Positions 9,463-17,198 of a DNA stretch of 64,000 nt are shown here, in pieces. Each line of letters starts with the position of its first letter. The first letter of the stretch is position 1. The position numbers and the translations under genes were made by a program. Below the pieces are notes generated by a model. That model ran no database searches. It worked only from the letters and a program-made list of their open reading frames with translations, and was not told the DNA's origin. Origin of the DNA: Actinomadura sp. NBRC 104412 (lineage in GTDB: Bacteria; Actinomycetota; Actinomycetes; Streptosporangiales; Streptosporangiaceae); assembly GCF_030269515.1 (NCBI RefSeq), contig NZ_BSTM01000005.1:288357-352356 (forward strand), given 5' to 3'.

Positions 9463-10569
9463 TTGACGTCCCTACGGGTCAGCCTTGGCTACGAACTTGA
9501 GGTGCGCGGGCGGTCCCGCGAGATCGAACGGCGGGCGTTCGAGAACGTGATGAACCAGGTGGTGCTGGCCGACCAGCTGGGCTTCGACACAGCCTGGTTC
9601 GTCGAGCACCACTTCACCCGCGGGTTCTCCCACTCCTCCGCGCCCGACCTGGTGCTGGCGGGCATCTCGCAGCGGACCGAGCGCATCCGCCTCGGCCTCG
9701 GCGTGGTGCTGCTGCCGTTCCAGTCCCCGATCCGCACCGCGGAGCGGGTGGGGACGCTGGACGTGATCAGCGGCGGCCGGGTCGAGTTCGGAACGGGACG
9801 CGGCGCCTCCCCGCTGGAGTACCAGGCGTTCCAGCGTCCGTTCGAGCAGTCCAGGAAGCTGTGGGAGGAGTCGCTGGAGGCCGTCCTGGCGATCTGGAAC
9901 GCCGACGGGCAGCCGGTCACGCGCTCCAGCGAGTACTTCGAGATCCCCGACGTGGGCGTCTACCCGCGTCCCACCCAGGAGCCGCACCCCCCGGTGTGGG
10001 TCGCCTCCACCTCGCTGGACGGGTACCTCGCGGCCGCGCGGCAGGGCTACAACCTGCTCGGCATGACCATGCTCAAGGGCCTGGACGACGTCGCGGAGGA
10101 CATCGCCAAGTACAAGGAGTGCCTGGCCGAGAACGGGTTCGACCCGGCCACGCGCCGGATCGGGCTGATGATCCCCTGGCATGTGGCGCCCACCCAGCAG
10201 GAGGCCGTGGACACCGCGGCCGACCCCGTCCTGTGGTATCTGCGGCGCCAGATCAACCTGGTCGCGCCGCCCGACTACACCGACGCGCGGCACGCCACGC
10301 ACCGCGTGCTGGGCCAGCAGGCCGTCGGCATGCCGCCCGAGGAGGCGATGGCCATCCTCCGCGAGGAGACCATGGTCGTCATCGACGACGTGGCGGGGTC
10401 GCGCAAGGCCGTCGAGCGGATCGAGGCCGCCGGAGCCACCGATCTGATCCTCCAGGTCCAGGTCGGCGGCCTCGGCCATGAGGACGTCTGCAACTCCATG
10501 AAGCTCTTCATGAGCGAGGTCGTCCCCGCGGGTGAGCGCGCGGCCTCCGAAGCGCGGGAGGCGAAGTGA
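9463..10569 (+). CDS. LLM-class flavin-dependent monooxygenase (LLM1)
   Basis: 368 residues with a bacterial-luciferase-like TIM barrel: FENVMNQVVLADQLGFDTAW, VEHHFTRGF, TERIRLGLGVVLLPFQSP, GRVEFGTGRG and the C-terminal GATDLILQVQVGGLGHEDV. The family uses reduced FMN (or F420) to oxygenate small organic substrates. The start is TTG 9463, preceded by GGAGG at 5 nt. It is the first gene of a three-gene operon with a PaaK-like protein (4-bp overlap) and a FadD3-like ligase, behind operator site 1. A flavin reductase under a similar operator (17199) could supply FMNH2. The substrate is unknown; the ligase context suggests a carboxylic acid or CoA thioester. Confidence 0.85.
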   Translation: MTSLRVSLGYELEVRGRSREIERRAFENVMNQVVLADQLGFDTAWFVEHHFTRGFSHSSAPDLVLAGISQRTERIRLGLGVVLLPFQSPIRTAERVGTLDVISGGRVEFGTGRGASPLEYQAFQRPFEQSRKLWEESLEAVLAIWNADGQPVTRSSEYFEIPDVGVYPRPTQEPHPPVWVASTSLDGYLAAARQGYNLLGMTMLKGLDDVAEDIAKYKECLAENGFDPATRRIGLMIPWHVAPTQQEAVDTAADPVLWYLRRQINLVAPPDYTDARHATHRVLGQQAVGMPPEEAMAILREETMVVIDDVAGSRKAVERIEAAGATDLILQVQVGGLGHEDVCNSMKLFMSEVVPAGERAASEAREAK

Positions 10570-11642
10570 GCTGGCCGACCCGTAGCACGTTCCCCGCCGG
10601 GCGTACCGCACAGGGACTCTTGCTGGTGTCCCCGGACGGCGGGCCGGTCGTCCCGCTGGCCGCGTCCGACCGTAAGGCGGCGTTGGAGCTGGCATCGGAC
10701 ACGCTGACCGCAGCCGGGCTCGGCCCAAGCGACCGCGTCGTCGTCGCGCTCAACAACGACGGCGAGCAAAGCGGCCCCTTGCTCGCCGAGGCCGCCGCCG
10801 GGGTCGCGCAGGCCGCGGCCAGCGTCGGCCCACGTGGACGCCTGCGCCTGCACACCGCGCTGGAGAGCGTGCAAGCCACGGCGCTCATCACCACCCCGAC
10901 CGGGGCCATGGACTTCCTGGCGCGGCTGCACCTGGAGTTCCTGCTCGATCCCCTCGACCTTGAGCTGCGCCACATCCTGCTGGTGGGCGAGGTGCCATCG
11001 CCCAACAGCTACCGGCAGCTCGCCGCGGAGTTCGAGGCGTCCGTCCGGGAGCTGTACGCGGATCCCTTCTTCGGCGTGCCGATCGCGCACCGCGCCCCGT
11101 CCGAGTCCTCGCTGACCCCCGTACGGGACGGACTGCTGGCGCTCGCGCCCGTGGACAAGGACGTCATGCTCGACGCCCCCTACGGTGACGGGCTCGCAGA
11201 GGTCGTGCTCACACCGTCCTGGCACTCGTCACTAGGCGAGACGCCGCTGCGCACAGGCCAGGCAGTGCGGCTCGAAGGCGGAGAGAAGAACATCCCGGCA
11301 CCGGCGCACACCGTGGGCGACCACGTGCTGGTGCGGGGACGCTGGCTGTCGGTGTCCAAGGTGGGTGCCGCGCTCGCCCGCATCGACGGGGTCAGCCAGT
11401 GGGACCTGCGCATCAGCCGCGAAGGCACGCTCGACGCCGCGGCGCTGCACATCACCTTCAACCGTGACACCCTCGTCAAGAACCCCATGTGGAAGTCGCG
11501 CATCGCGCAGGCCCTCTACGCGCTCACCCCCGTCTCGATCGACGTCGTCATCGAAGAGCGGGTCTCCGAGGAACGCCGTCCCGGCACGGTCACCGACCTG
11601 CGCGGCCACCACCTGGGACAGGACCGCTCCGAGCTCTCATAG
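10566..11642 (+). CDS. Degenerate PaaK-like adenylate-forming protein
   Basis: 358 residues; GTG start overlaps the LLM1 stop (GTGA). The middle part (TPTGAMDFLARL, LDLELRHILLVGE, FEASVRELYADPFFGVPIA) follows the phenylacetate-CoA ligase pattern of a Rossmann-like strand, a GGE-like turn and a DLYG-like motif. The end (GRWLSVSKVGAALARIDGVSQWDLRISR) resembles the PaaK C-terminal domain. I see no SSGTTG-type phosphate loop and no clear catalytic Lys, so adenylation activity is doubtful. It may bind an acyl-CoA or serve as a partner of LLM1. The assignment rests on my reading of the motifs. Confidence 0.55.
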   Translation: MSWPTRSTFPAGRTAQGLLLVSPDGGPVVPLAASDRKAALELASDTLTAAGLGPSDRVVVALNNDGEQSGPLLAEAAAGVAQAAASVGPRGRLRLHTALESVQATALITTPTGAMDFLARLHLEFLLDPLDLELRHILLVGEVPSPNSYRQLAAEFEASVRELYADPFFGVPIAHRAPSESSLTPVRDGLLALAPVDKDVMLDAPYGDGLAEVVLTPSWHSSLGETPLRTGQAVRLEGGEKNIPAPAHTVGDHVLVRGRWLSVSKVGAALARIDGVSQWDLRISREGTLDAAALHITFNRDTLVKNPMWKSRIAQALYALTPVSIDVVIEERVSEERRPGTVTDLRGHHLGQDRSELS

Positions 11643-11671
11643 TCACCGGCGTACGCACTCCAGGAGGCGCG

Positions 11672-13282
11672 ATGGACGAGAGGGAGTTGCAGCCCGTACC
11701 CGACTGGCACACGATCCCCCGCATGCTGCGGGACCAGGCCGCGCGGCACGGGGACGTGGAGGTCGTCGTCTCGGACGGTGCCACGCTGACCCTCAGCGGG
11801 CTGGCGCGGAAGGCGAGCGAGGTCGCACGCGCGCTGATGGCCCTGGGCGTGACCCCCGGCGACCGCGTGTCGGTGTGGGCGCCCAACACCCCCGACTGGG
11901 TGGTGGCCGCGTACGGGATCTGGGATGCGGGCGCCATCATCGCCCCGCTGTCCACCCGCTTCAAAGGCATCGAGGCGGGCGCGATGCTCCAGAGGGTCGG
12001 CGCCAAAGTGCTGCTGGTCGCCGAAGGCTTCATGGACACGTCCTACCTCGACATGCTCGCCGAGGTACGCGACACCCTTCCGGAACTGGAGCACGTCGTC
12101 GTCCTGGGCGACGCGGACCCGGGCACGAGCGGAGCGCTGCGCTGGGACGACTTCGCCGCGGGCGCCTCGTCCATCTCCCCGGAGGCCGCCGAGGAACGCG
12201 CCCTCTCGGTCGGCCCGGAAGACCTGGCCGAGATCATGGCGACGTCCGGCACCACCGGAACGCCCAAGGGCGTCATGCTGCACCATGAGCAGCTTCTGCG
12301 CGGCTACTGGGACTGGTCGGAGATCGTGACGCTGCGCGAGGGCGACCGCTACCCGATCATCGCGCCGTTCTCGCACGGCTTCGGCATCAACGCCGGCCTG
12401 CTCGCCTGCGTGCTGCGCCAGGCCACGATGATGCCCATCCCGCTGTTCGTCCCCGACAAGCTGATGGACCTGATCGAGGAGCATCGGATCAGCGTCCTGG
12501 CCGGGGCGCCGCCGATGTTCTTCAAGATCCTGGACGAGCTGGACGGCCCCGGCCCCCGGGACGTCTCCTCGCTGCGCGTCGCGATCTGCGGGGCCGCCGC
12601 CGTCCCGCCCGAGCTGATCCGCCGGCTGCTGGACCGCGCCGGACTGGACCGGATGATCAACGCCTACGGGATGATGGAGGGCACCGTCATCTCGATGACC
12701 CGGGCCGGCGACCCGGTCGAGGTGATCGCGTCCTCCACCGGCCGCGCGGTGCCCGGCGTGAGCGTGCGGATCGTGGACGACGACGGCAAGGACCTGCCGC
12801 CCGGCGAGCGCGGCGAGATCCTCGTCGGTGGGTACGGCGTGATGCGCGGCTACTGGCGCGACCCGGAGCGGACCGCCGAGGCCGTGGACGAGGACGGCTG
12901 GCTGCACACGGGCGACATCGGGGAGCTCGACGAGGCGGGCAACCTCTCGATCGTCGACCGTAAGAAGGAGATGTTCATCGTCTCCGGCTTCAACGCGTAC
13001 CCCGCCGAGATCGAAGGGCTCCTGCTCCAGTGCCCGGGGGTCGCGGAGGTCGCGGTGATCGGCGTCCCGGACGAGCGGCAGGGCGAGGTCGGCCGGGCCT
13101 ACGTCGTCCCGGCCCCCGGCGGCGACGTGACCCCGGAGGGGATCATCGAGTGGGCGCGCGCCAACATGTCCAACTACAAGGTCCCGCGCCGGGTCATCCT
13201 GGTGGACGCGCTGCCCGTCAACCCCAACGGTAAAATCGACAAACCAGCCCTCCACGCGCGCGCCGCCACGGAGCCGGGCTGA
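11672..13282 (+). CDS. Acyl-CoA ligase, FadD3-like
   Basis: 536 residues. It has full adenylate-forming motifs: MATSGTTGTPKGVMLHH (about 189-205), INAYGMMEGT, HTGDIGELDEAGNLSIVDRKKEMFIVSGFNAYPAEIE and the catalytic Lys in NPNGKIDKP near the end. IAPFSHGFGINAGLLACVL resembles the corresponding part of mycobacterial FadD3 (the HIP-CoA ligase of steroid degradation), as I remember it. Its role is ATP-dependent CoA activation of a carboxylic acid. ATG 11672 follows AGGAGG. It is the last gene of the operon under operator site 1. FadD3 itself is a KstR2 target in mycobacteria, which fits the operator, but the substrate here is unproven. Confidence 0.85.
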   Translation: MDERELQPVPDWHTIPRMLRDQAARHGDVEVVVSDGATLTLSGLARKASEVARALMALGVTPGDRVSVWAPNTPDWVVAAYGIWDAGAIIAPLSTRFKGIEAGAMLQRVGAKVLLVAEGFMDTSYLDMLAEVRDTLPELEHVVVLGDADPGTSGALRWDDFAAGASSISPEAAEERALSVGPEDLAEIMATSGTTGTPKGVMLHHEQLLRGYWDWSEIVTLREGDRYPIIAPFSHGFGINAGLLACVLRQATMMPIPLFVPDKLMDLIEEHRISVLAGAPPMFFKILDELDGPGPRDVSSLRVAICGAAAVPPELIRRLLDRAGLDRMINAYGMMEGTVISMTRAGDPVEVIASSTGRAVPGVSVRIVDDDGKDLPPGERGEILVGGYGVMRGYWRDPERTAEAVDEDGWLHTGDIGELDEAGNLSIVDRKKEMFIVSGFNAYPAEIEGLLLQCPGVAEVAVIGVPDERQGEVGRAYVVPAPGGDVTPEGIIEWARANMSNYKVPRRVILVDALPVNPNGKIDKPALHARAATEPG

Positions 13283-13486
13283 ACCCGAGCCGGGCTGAAC
13301 CCGACGTTATCCACAGGGCCCGGTTCTCCTGCGCCACCACCTCCACCCGAGAGATGATCGAATCGGGGGGCGCCCCCGCGGGGCCTTTGATCAGATTTCG
13401 CAGGGCCTCTGATCAGCGGCCCCTTGAGGCAGGGGCTCCTTGGGGCAGTTGGCCCTTGAGTAGGGGTCCTTGGGTCAGGGGTGCTC
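13283..13486. other. Spacer between ligase gene and IS607-type element
   Basis: No gene. It contains a 12-bp GC palindrome (13366-13377). It also has a run of imperfect short repeats from about 13385 to 13484, with variants of CCTTTGATCAG / CCTCTGATCAG and of CCTTGAG / CCTTGGG next to GGGG tracts. These may be part of the left end of the transposon, where IS607 elements carry short subterminal repeats. Confidence 0.45.
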
Positions 13487-13502
13487 AACTGTGCGCGAAA
13501 AC

Positions 13503-13516
13503 GTGAGCAAACGTGA
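13503..13516. repeat. Left inverted repeat of IS607-type element
   Basis: GTGAGCAAACGTGA, paired with the inverted copy at 15423-15436 (one mismatch). Confidence 0.7.
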
Positions 13517-13540
13517 TCGAATGTGTGTTTGAATGATTGC

Positions 13541-14122
13541 GTGAAGCTCGCTGAGTGGGCGCGGTCCCAGGGGATCCACCCGCAGACCGCATATCGGTGG
13601 TTCCGCAACGGCACTATGCCGGTCCCGGCCCGCCGCCTGCCCACGGGCACGATCATGGTTGAGGTTCCCCGTGGCGGTACGGCCGAGTGCGCGGTGTTGT
13701 ACGCCCGCGTGTCCTCACACGACCAGCGCGCCGACCTAGACCGGCAGATCGCCCGGCTTACAGGGTTCGCCGCAGACAACGGCCTGCGGGTGACCGAATC
13801 GGTCACCGAGATCGGATCCGGGCTGAACGGGAGACGTCCCAAGCTGATGCGGCTGCTATCGGATGCGTCGGTATCGACGATCGTGGTCGAGCACCGGGAC
13901 AGGCTTGCGCGGTTCGGCGTGGAGTACATCGAGGCGGCACTGGCCGCCCAGGGGCGTGGGCTGGTGGTCGCAGACTCCGGCCAGACCGCCGATGATCTGG
14001 CCGGCGACATGATCGACGTGCTGACGTCGATGTGTGCGCGGTTGTACGGGCGGCAAGGCGCGCGGAATCGGGCGATGCGCGCGGTCACGGCTGCCAAAGC
14101 CGACCCCGGGGATGCCGAATGA
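13541..14122 (+). CDS. tnpA: IS607-family serine recombinase (TnpA)
   Basis: 193 residues from GTG 13541 (VKLAEWARSQGIHPQTAYRWF), the usual start of this family. A MerR-like HTH (1-45) reads the element ends. The serine-recombinase catalytic domain follows: VLYARVSSHDQRADLDRQI (nucleophile Ser in ARVSS), GLNGRRPKLMRLL, and VVEHRDRLARFG. HTH-before-catalytic order is diagnostic of IS607-type rather than Tn3-type resolvases. No Shine-Dalgarno sequence is visible, and in-frame starts further upstream (13523) are possible. The stop overlaps the tnpB ATG (ATGA). Confidence 0.9.
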   Translation: MKLAEWARSQGIHPQTAYRWFRNGTMPVPARRLPTGTIMVEVPRGGTAECAVLYARVSSHDQRADLDRQIARLTGFAADNGLRVTESVTEIGSGLNGRRPKLMRLLSDASVSTIVVEHRDRLARFGVEYIEAALAAQGRGLVVADSGQTADDLAGDMIDVLTSMCARLYGRQGARNRAMRAVTAAKADPGDAE

Positions 14123-15411
14123 GGGTTCATCAGGCATACCGGTTCGCGCTCGATCCGACGCCCGTGCAGGAGCGTGCGCTGGCTTCGCACGCGGGTGCGG
14201 CGCGGTTCGCGTGGAACTGGGGCCTGGCCGCCTGCAAGGACCGCTACCAAGCCGAGGGTAGGTGGTGGTCGGGTGCCGAGCTGCACCGGCAGTGGAACGC
14301 GGTGAAAAAGACCGACCCCGCGCTTGCCTGGTGGCGTGAGAACTCCAAATGCGTCTACCAGGAGGCATTCCGCGACCTTGACCGGGCGCTGCGCGAGTTC
14401 GTCCGGTCCCGCACAGGGGCGCGAAAGGGCCGCCGCTTGGGGTTCCCCCGGTTCAAAAAGCGCGGCCGGTGCCGTGACTCCTTCCGGTTCTCCACCGGCG
14501 TGATGCGATGCTCAGGGCGGGCGGTGACACTGCCGCGCCTGGGGGTGATCGCCACGCACGAGTCCACCCGCAAACTGGCCCGCCGTCTGGAGAACGGGAC
14601 GGCGCGGATCCTGTCGGCCACGGTGTCACGGACCGCGCACCGCTGGCACGTGTCCTTCACCGTCGAGGTCGACCGCAACGTTTGCGGGCGGCACGCTCAA
14701 CCCGGTTCGGTCGTCGGTGTCGACCTGGGCGTCACGACGATGCTGACAGCCGTCGACAACCACGGCACCGCGATCGAGATCACCGGGCCGAAAGCACTGC
14801 GGGCCGGACTGCGGAAACTGGCACGGCTCAGCAAGGCCCACTTGCGCACCCAGCGCGGGTCGGCCAACCGCGCCAAAGCCGCCGCGCGGCTGGCCCGCCA
14901 CCACGCCCGCATCGCCAACGTGCGCACCGATGCGCTCCACAAGGCCACTACACACCTGGCCACCCGGTACGAAACCGTCGTGATCGAAGACCTCAACGTC
15001 ACCGGCATGCTCGCCAACCGGCGGCTCGCCCGAGCCGTCGCCGATCAGGGTTTCAGGACCGTGCGGCGGATGCTGGACTACAAGACCGGATGGAACGGCG
15101 GTCGGCTGCTGGTCGCCGACCGCTGGTTCCCCTCATCCAAGACCTGCTCGGGCTGCGGCAGGCAAAAGCCAAGCCTCCCCCTGTCCGAGCGGACCTACCG
15201 GTGCCACACCTGCGGTCTGGTCCTGGGCCGCGACCTCAACGCCGCGATCAACCTGTGCCAACTCGCCGCCAGTGGGGCGGAGAGCCTAAACGCCTGTGGA
15301 GGCGATGTAAGACCCGGCCCCGCCGGGCAACCGCCTGCGAAGCAGGAACCCGGCACCGCCACCAGCGCGGGTCAGGCCGGGACCGCCGACGGGCAACCGT
15401 CGGCTGCCTGA
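14119..15411 (+). CDS. tnpB: TnpB RNA-guided nuclease of IS607-type element
   Basis: 430 residues. The N-terminal OrfB/HTH_OrfB part begins YRFALDPTPVQERALASHAGAARFAWNW. Three RuvC acidic residues are visible: GVDLGV, VVIEDLNV and GRDLNAAINL. A zinc ribbon sits between the last two (CSGCG ... CHTCG). All elements expected for an active TnpB are present. The family is a guide-RNA-dependent DNA nuclease, ancestral to Cas12, that promotes element retention. ATG 14119 overlaps the tnpA stop. The C-terminal tail (after about 390) is low complexity because the DNA also encodes the hairpins of the presumed guide RNA. Confidence 0.93.
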   Translation: MRVHQAYRFALDPTPVQERALASHAGAARFAWNWGLAACKDRYQAEGRWWSGAELHRQWNAVKKTDPALAWWRENSKCVYQEAFRDLDRALREFVRSRTGARKGRRLGFPRFKKRGRCRDSFRFSTGVMRCSGRAVTLPRLGVIATHESTRKLARRLENGTARILSATVSRTAHRWHVSFTVEVDRNVCGRHAQPGSVVGVDLGVTTMLTAVDNHGTAIEITGPKALRAGLRKLARLSKAHLRTQRGSANRAKAAARLARHHARIANVRTDALHKATTHLATRYETVVIEDLNVTGMLANRRLARAVADQGFRTVRRMLDYKTGWNGGRLLVADRWFPSSKTCSGCGRQKPSLPLSERTYRCHTCGLVLGRDLNAAINLCQLAASGAESLNACGGDVRPGPAGQPPAKQEPGTATSAGQAGTADGQPSAA

Positions 15412-15436
15412 ACTGTGCGTACTCACGTTCGCTCAC
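15285..15436 (+). ncRNA. Putative omega/reRNA of TnpB (3' end of tnpB to element end)
   Basis: Four consecutive hairpins occupy the 3' end of tnpB. They are CGCCT/AGGCG (15291-15304), CCCGGC/GCCGGG (15313-15327), CCTGC/GCAGG (15334-15346) and GCCGACGG/CCGTCGGC (15385-15404). This is where TnpB guide RNAs are made from in characterised IS200/605 and IS607 elements, with the guide derived from flanking DNA beyond the right end. If the element end is near 15436, the guide would come from the 3' end of the adjacent DUF35 gene. Not demonstrated; based on position and folding. Confidence 0.5.
15423..15436. repeat. Right inverted repeat of IS607-type element
   Basis: Complement of GTGAGCGAACGTGA; matches the left repeat at 13503-13516 in 13 of 14 positions. 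Confidence 0.7.
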
Positions 15437-15439
15437 ATT

Positions 15440-15853
15440 TCAGGTAACGGTTGGGCGCCAGTTGATCAGGGTGGTCTGGTCGTCCACGTCCTCGAAGACG
15501 GCCTCCACGCGGAGCCCTGGGCGCAGGAGGTCGGGGGACGCTTCGGCCAGGTTGCCGTACATCAGCAGGTCGTCGCCGTCGTCGAGGCGCACCAGCAGGA
15601 CGGGGAACGGCACCAGATCGCGCATGCCCGGCATGAAGACCTGGTGGTTGACGATCCAGCTGTAGACGCGGCCGGTGCCGCGCGCCGGTACCCATTCGGA
15701 CGCGCGGCTCCGGCAGCGGTTGCACACCGCTCGCGCCGGGAAGCGCAGCGTGCCGCAGCCGCCGCACTTCTGCACCGTCAGCTCATGCCGACGGACGGCC
15801 TCCCACCATGGCGCCGAGTCCCGGTCGGGTTCCGGCCGCACTCCGAGGTTCAC
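15440..15853 (-). CDS. DUF35 / Zn-ribbon OB-fold protein (thiolase partner A)
   Basis: 137 residues. The zinc ribbon CGGCGTLRFPARAVCNRC (four Cys) is followed by an OB-fold (GTGRVYSWIVNHQVFMPGM, PFPVLLVRLDDGDDLLMYGNL). DUF35 proteins such as ChsH2-DUF35 assemble with Ltp-type thiolases and are needed for their acyl-CoA lyase or thiolase activity. Its GTG start overlaps the stop of thiolase 1 (GTGA), and GAGGAG lies upstream. The IS607-type element ends 3 bases after this gene's stop. Confidence 0.9.
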   Translation of the reverse strand: MNLGVRPEPDRDSAPWWEAVRRHELTVQKCGGCGTLRFPARAVCNRCRSRASEWVPARGTGRVYSWIVNHQVFMPGMRDLVPFPVLLVRLDDGDDLLMYGNLAEASPDLLRPGLRVEAVFEDVDDQTTLINWRPTVT

Positions 15854-17025
15854 CGGTCACTCCTCAGGATCAGGGCGGACGTGCCGGCGAGGACGTAGCC
15901 GGGCTGGGACGTCGACAGGCCCACCTCGGCGCCGGGCACCTGCCGGTCCCCCGCCGTTCCGCGTAGCTGCGCCACGGCCTCGGCGATGTGGTTGATGCCG
16001 TGGACGTAGCCCTCCGACAGGAAGCCGCCGTGCGTGTTCACGGGCAGGTCGCCGTCCAGGGCGAGGGCGCCCGAGGCGGCGAACGGCCCGCCCTCCCCCT
16101 TGGCGCAGAACCCGTAGTCCTCGAGCTGGACGAGCACCGAGTAGGTGAAGCAGTCGTACAGCTCGGCGAAGTCGATGTCGTCCGGCCCCACGCCCGCCAT
16201 CGCGTACAGGCGCGGCGCGAGCCGGGCGGCCTCGGTCACGGTGAAGTCGGTGCCGGACGGGCCGCTTCCGGCGCCGGAGAAGAAGCTGTCGCCGCCGCCC
16301 CACGCGGCGCCGGAGATCAGCACCGGGGGGTGCCGCAGGTCGCGGGCGCGTTCCCGTGAGGTGACGACGACCGCGCACGCGCCGTCGGTCTCCAGGCAGC
16401 AGTCCAGCAGCCGGAACGGCTCGGCGATCCAGCGGGACGCGAGGTAGTCGTCGAGGGTGATCGGGTCGCGTTTGAGGGCCCGCGGGTTCTTCACCGCGTT
16501 GGCGCGCTGCCCGACCGCGATGTGGCCGAGGTGTTCGCTGGTCGTCCCGTAGGCGTTCATGTGGGCCCGCGCGTACATGGCGAACTGCTGCGGGGGCGCG
16601 AAGTATCCGTAGGGCGCCTGGTATTGGACGTCGAAGATCTGGGCGGGGCCGCGTCCGGTGCCGCCCATGCGGAATTCGGAACGGGCGTTGATGGCGCGGT
16701 AGCACACGACGGTCCGGGCGGCTCCCGAGGCGACGGCCATCGCGGCCTGCCCGACCACGGAGTGCGAGACGCTGCCTCCGCCGAACTGGTCGAGGTACCA
16801 GGTGACCTCGGGGACGCCGAGCGCGGGTGCCACGACCCAGGGCGGGGTGGAGTCGCCTACCCGGTGCGTGGCGAGGGCGTCCACGTCGTCCACGGTCAGT
16901 CCGGCGTCGTCGAGCGCCGCGAGGATGGCGTCGACGGCGAGGGTGAGGGTGGAGACCCCCGAGTTCTTGCTGAACGGGGTGTAGCCGACGCCGGCGATCG
17001 CGGTGCGGTCGCGGAAGGTTCCCAA
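15850..17025 (-). CDS. Ltp-like thiolase / acyl-CoA lyase 1
   Basis: 391 residues from TTG 17025, which follows GGAGG at 5 nt. It has a thiolase-superfamily fold typical of lipid-transfer-protein-like actinobacterial enzymes: TAIAGVGYTPFSKNSG, WYLDQFGGGSVSHSVVGQAAMAV, and LPVNTHGGFLSEGYVHG. The usual N-terminal thiolase Cys nucleophile is absent (GGSVSHS). Tyr 290 (ELYDCF) and Tyr 340 (SEGYVHG) are spaced 50 apart, as are the tyrosines I recall as functional in the steroid side-chain aldolase Ltp2. With the overlapping DUF35 gene it probably forms a retro-aldolase or thiolase complex acting on a branched or cyclic acyl-CoA. It lies behind operator site 2. Confidence 0.85.
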   Translation of the reverse strand: MGTFRDRTAIAGVGYTPFSKNSGVSTLTLAVDAILAALDDAGLTVDDVDALATHRVGDSTPPWVVAPALGVPEVTWYLDQFGGGSVSHSVVGQAAMAVASGAARTVVCYRAINARSEFRMGGTGRGPAQIFDVQYQAPYGYFAPPQQFAMYARAHMNAYGTTSEHLGHIAVGQRANAVKNPRALKRDPITLDDYLASRWIAEPFRLLDCCLETDGACAVVVTSRERARDLRHPPVLISGAAWGGGDSFFSGAGSGPSGTDFTVTEAARLAPRLYAMAGVGPDDIDFAELYDCFTYSVLVQLEDYGFCAKGEGGPFAASGALALDGDLPVNTHGGFLSEGYVHGINHIAEAVAQLRGTAGDRQVPGAEVGLSTSQPGYVLAGTSALILRSDR

Positions 17026-17041
17026 TCCGTCCTCCGAATCA

Positions 17042-17057
17042 CCAAGCAAGCGCTTGT
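17042..17057. promoter_or_regulatory. KstR2-like operator (site 2)
   Basis: CCAAGCAAGCGCTTGT, near-palindromic, containing the perfect core CAAGCGCTTG. It lies between the thiolase 1 promoter and its start codon, 5 bases downstream of the -10 box on the minus strand. Confidence 0.75.
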
Positions 17058-17062
17058 CTTAC

Positions 17063-17092
17063 AAGCTAGGCGCCCACAGGCGGCCCTGTCAA
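17063..17092 (-). promoter_or_regulatory. Promoter of thiolase 1-DUF35 operon
   Basis: On the minus strand: -35 TTGACA (17092-17087), 18-nt spacer, -10 TAGCTT (17068-17063). The -35 is a perfect consensus. Operator site 2 follows. Confidence 0.7.
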
Positions 17093-17129
17093 CGCGGCCC
17101 TCATCACCCGAACGGCGCTCGGAACCGGC

Positions 17130-17159
17130 TTGACACCCGGAACGGGGCGCGCCTATCGT
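17130..17159 (+). promoter_or_regulatory. Promoter of flavin reductase gene
   Basis: -35 TTGACA (17130-17135), 18-nt spacer, -10 TATCGT (17154-17159). Operator site 3 begins at the next base. It is arranged back to back with the thiolase 1 promoter. Confidence 0.7.
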
Positions 17160-17175
17160 CCAAGCAAGCGCTTGG
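17160..17175. promoter_or_regulatory. KstR2-like operator (site 3)
   Basis: CCAAGCAAGCGCTTGG directly after the -10 box of the flavin reductase promoter; contains the core CAAGCGCTTG. Together with site 2 it would make the divergent intergenic region doubly repressed. Confidence 0.75.
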
Positions 17176-17198
17176 CTAAGAGAAGGGAGCCGGGTCCG

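Larger units (their letters stand above)
13487..15436 (+). mobile_element. IS607-type insertion sequence (tnpA + tnpB)
   Basis: It contains a serine-recombinase TnpA with N-terminal HTH and an overlapping TnpB. Its ends are marked by a direct repeat AACTGTGCG at 13487-13495 and 15411-15419. A 14-bp inverted repeat lies at 13503-13516 (GTGAGCAAACGTGA) and 15423-15436 (complement GTGAGCGAACGTGA), with 13 of 14 matching. The right end lies 3 bases before the stop codon of the convergent DUF35 gene. The element therefore sits in the tiny gap between two convergent catabolic operons without breaking either. The exact left boundary is uncertain and may extend to about 13385. Confidence 0.75.

Noticed and set aside
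13366..13377. GGGGGCGCCCCC palindrome as terminator of the FadD3-like operon
   Set aside because: With a minimum loop it leaves only a 4-bp stem, and no second signal supports termination.
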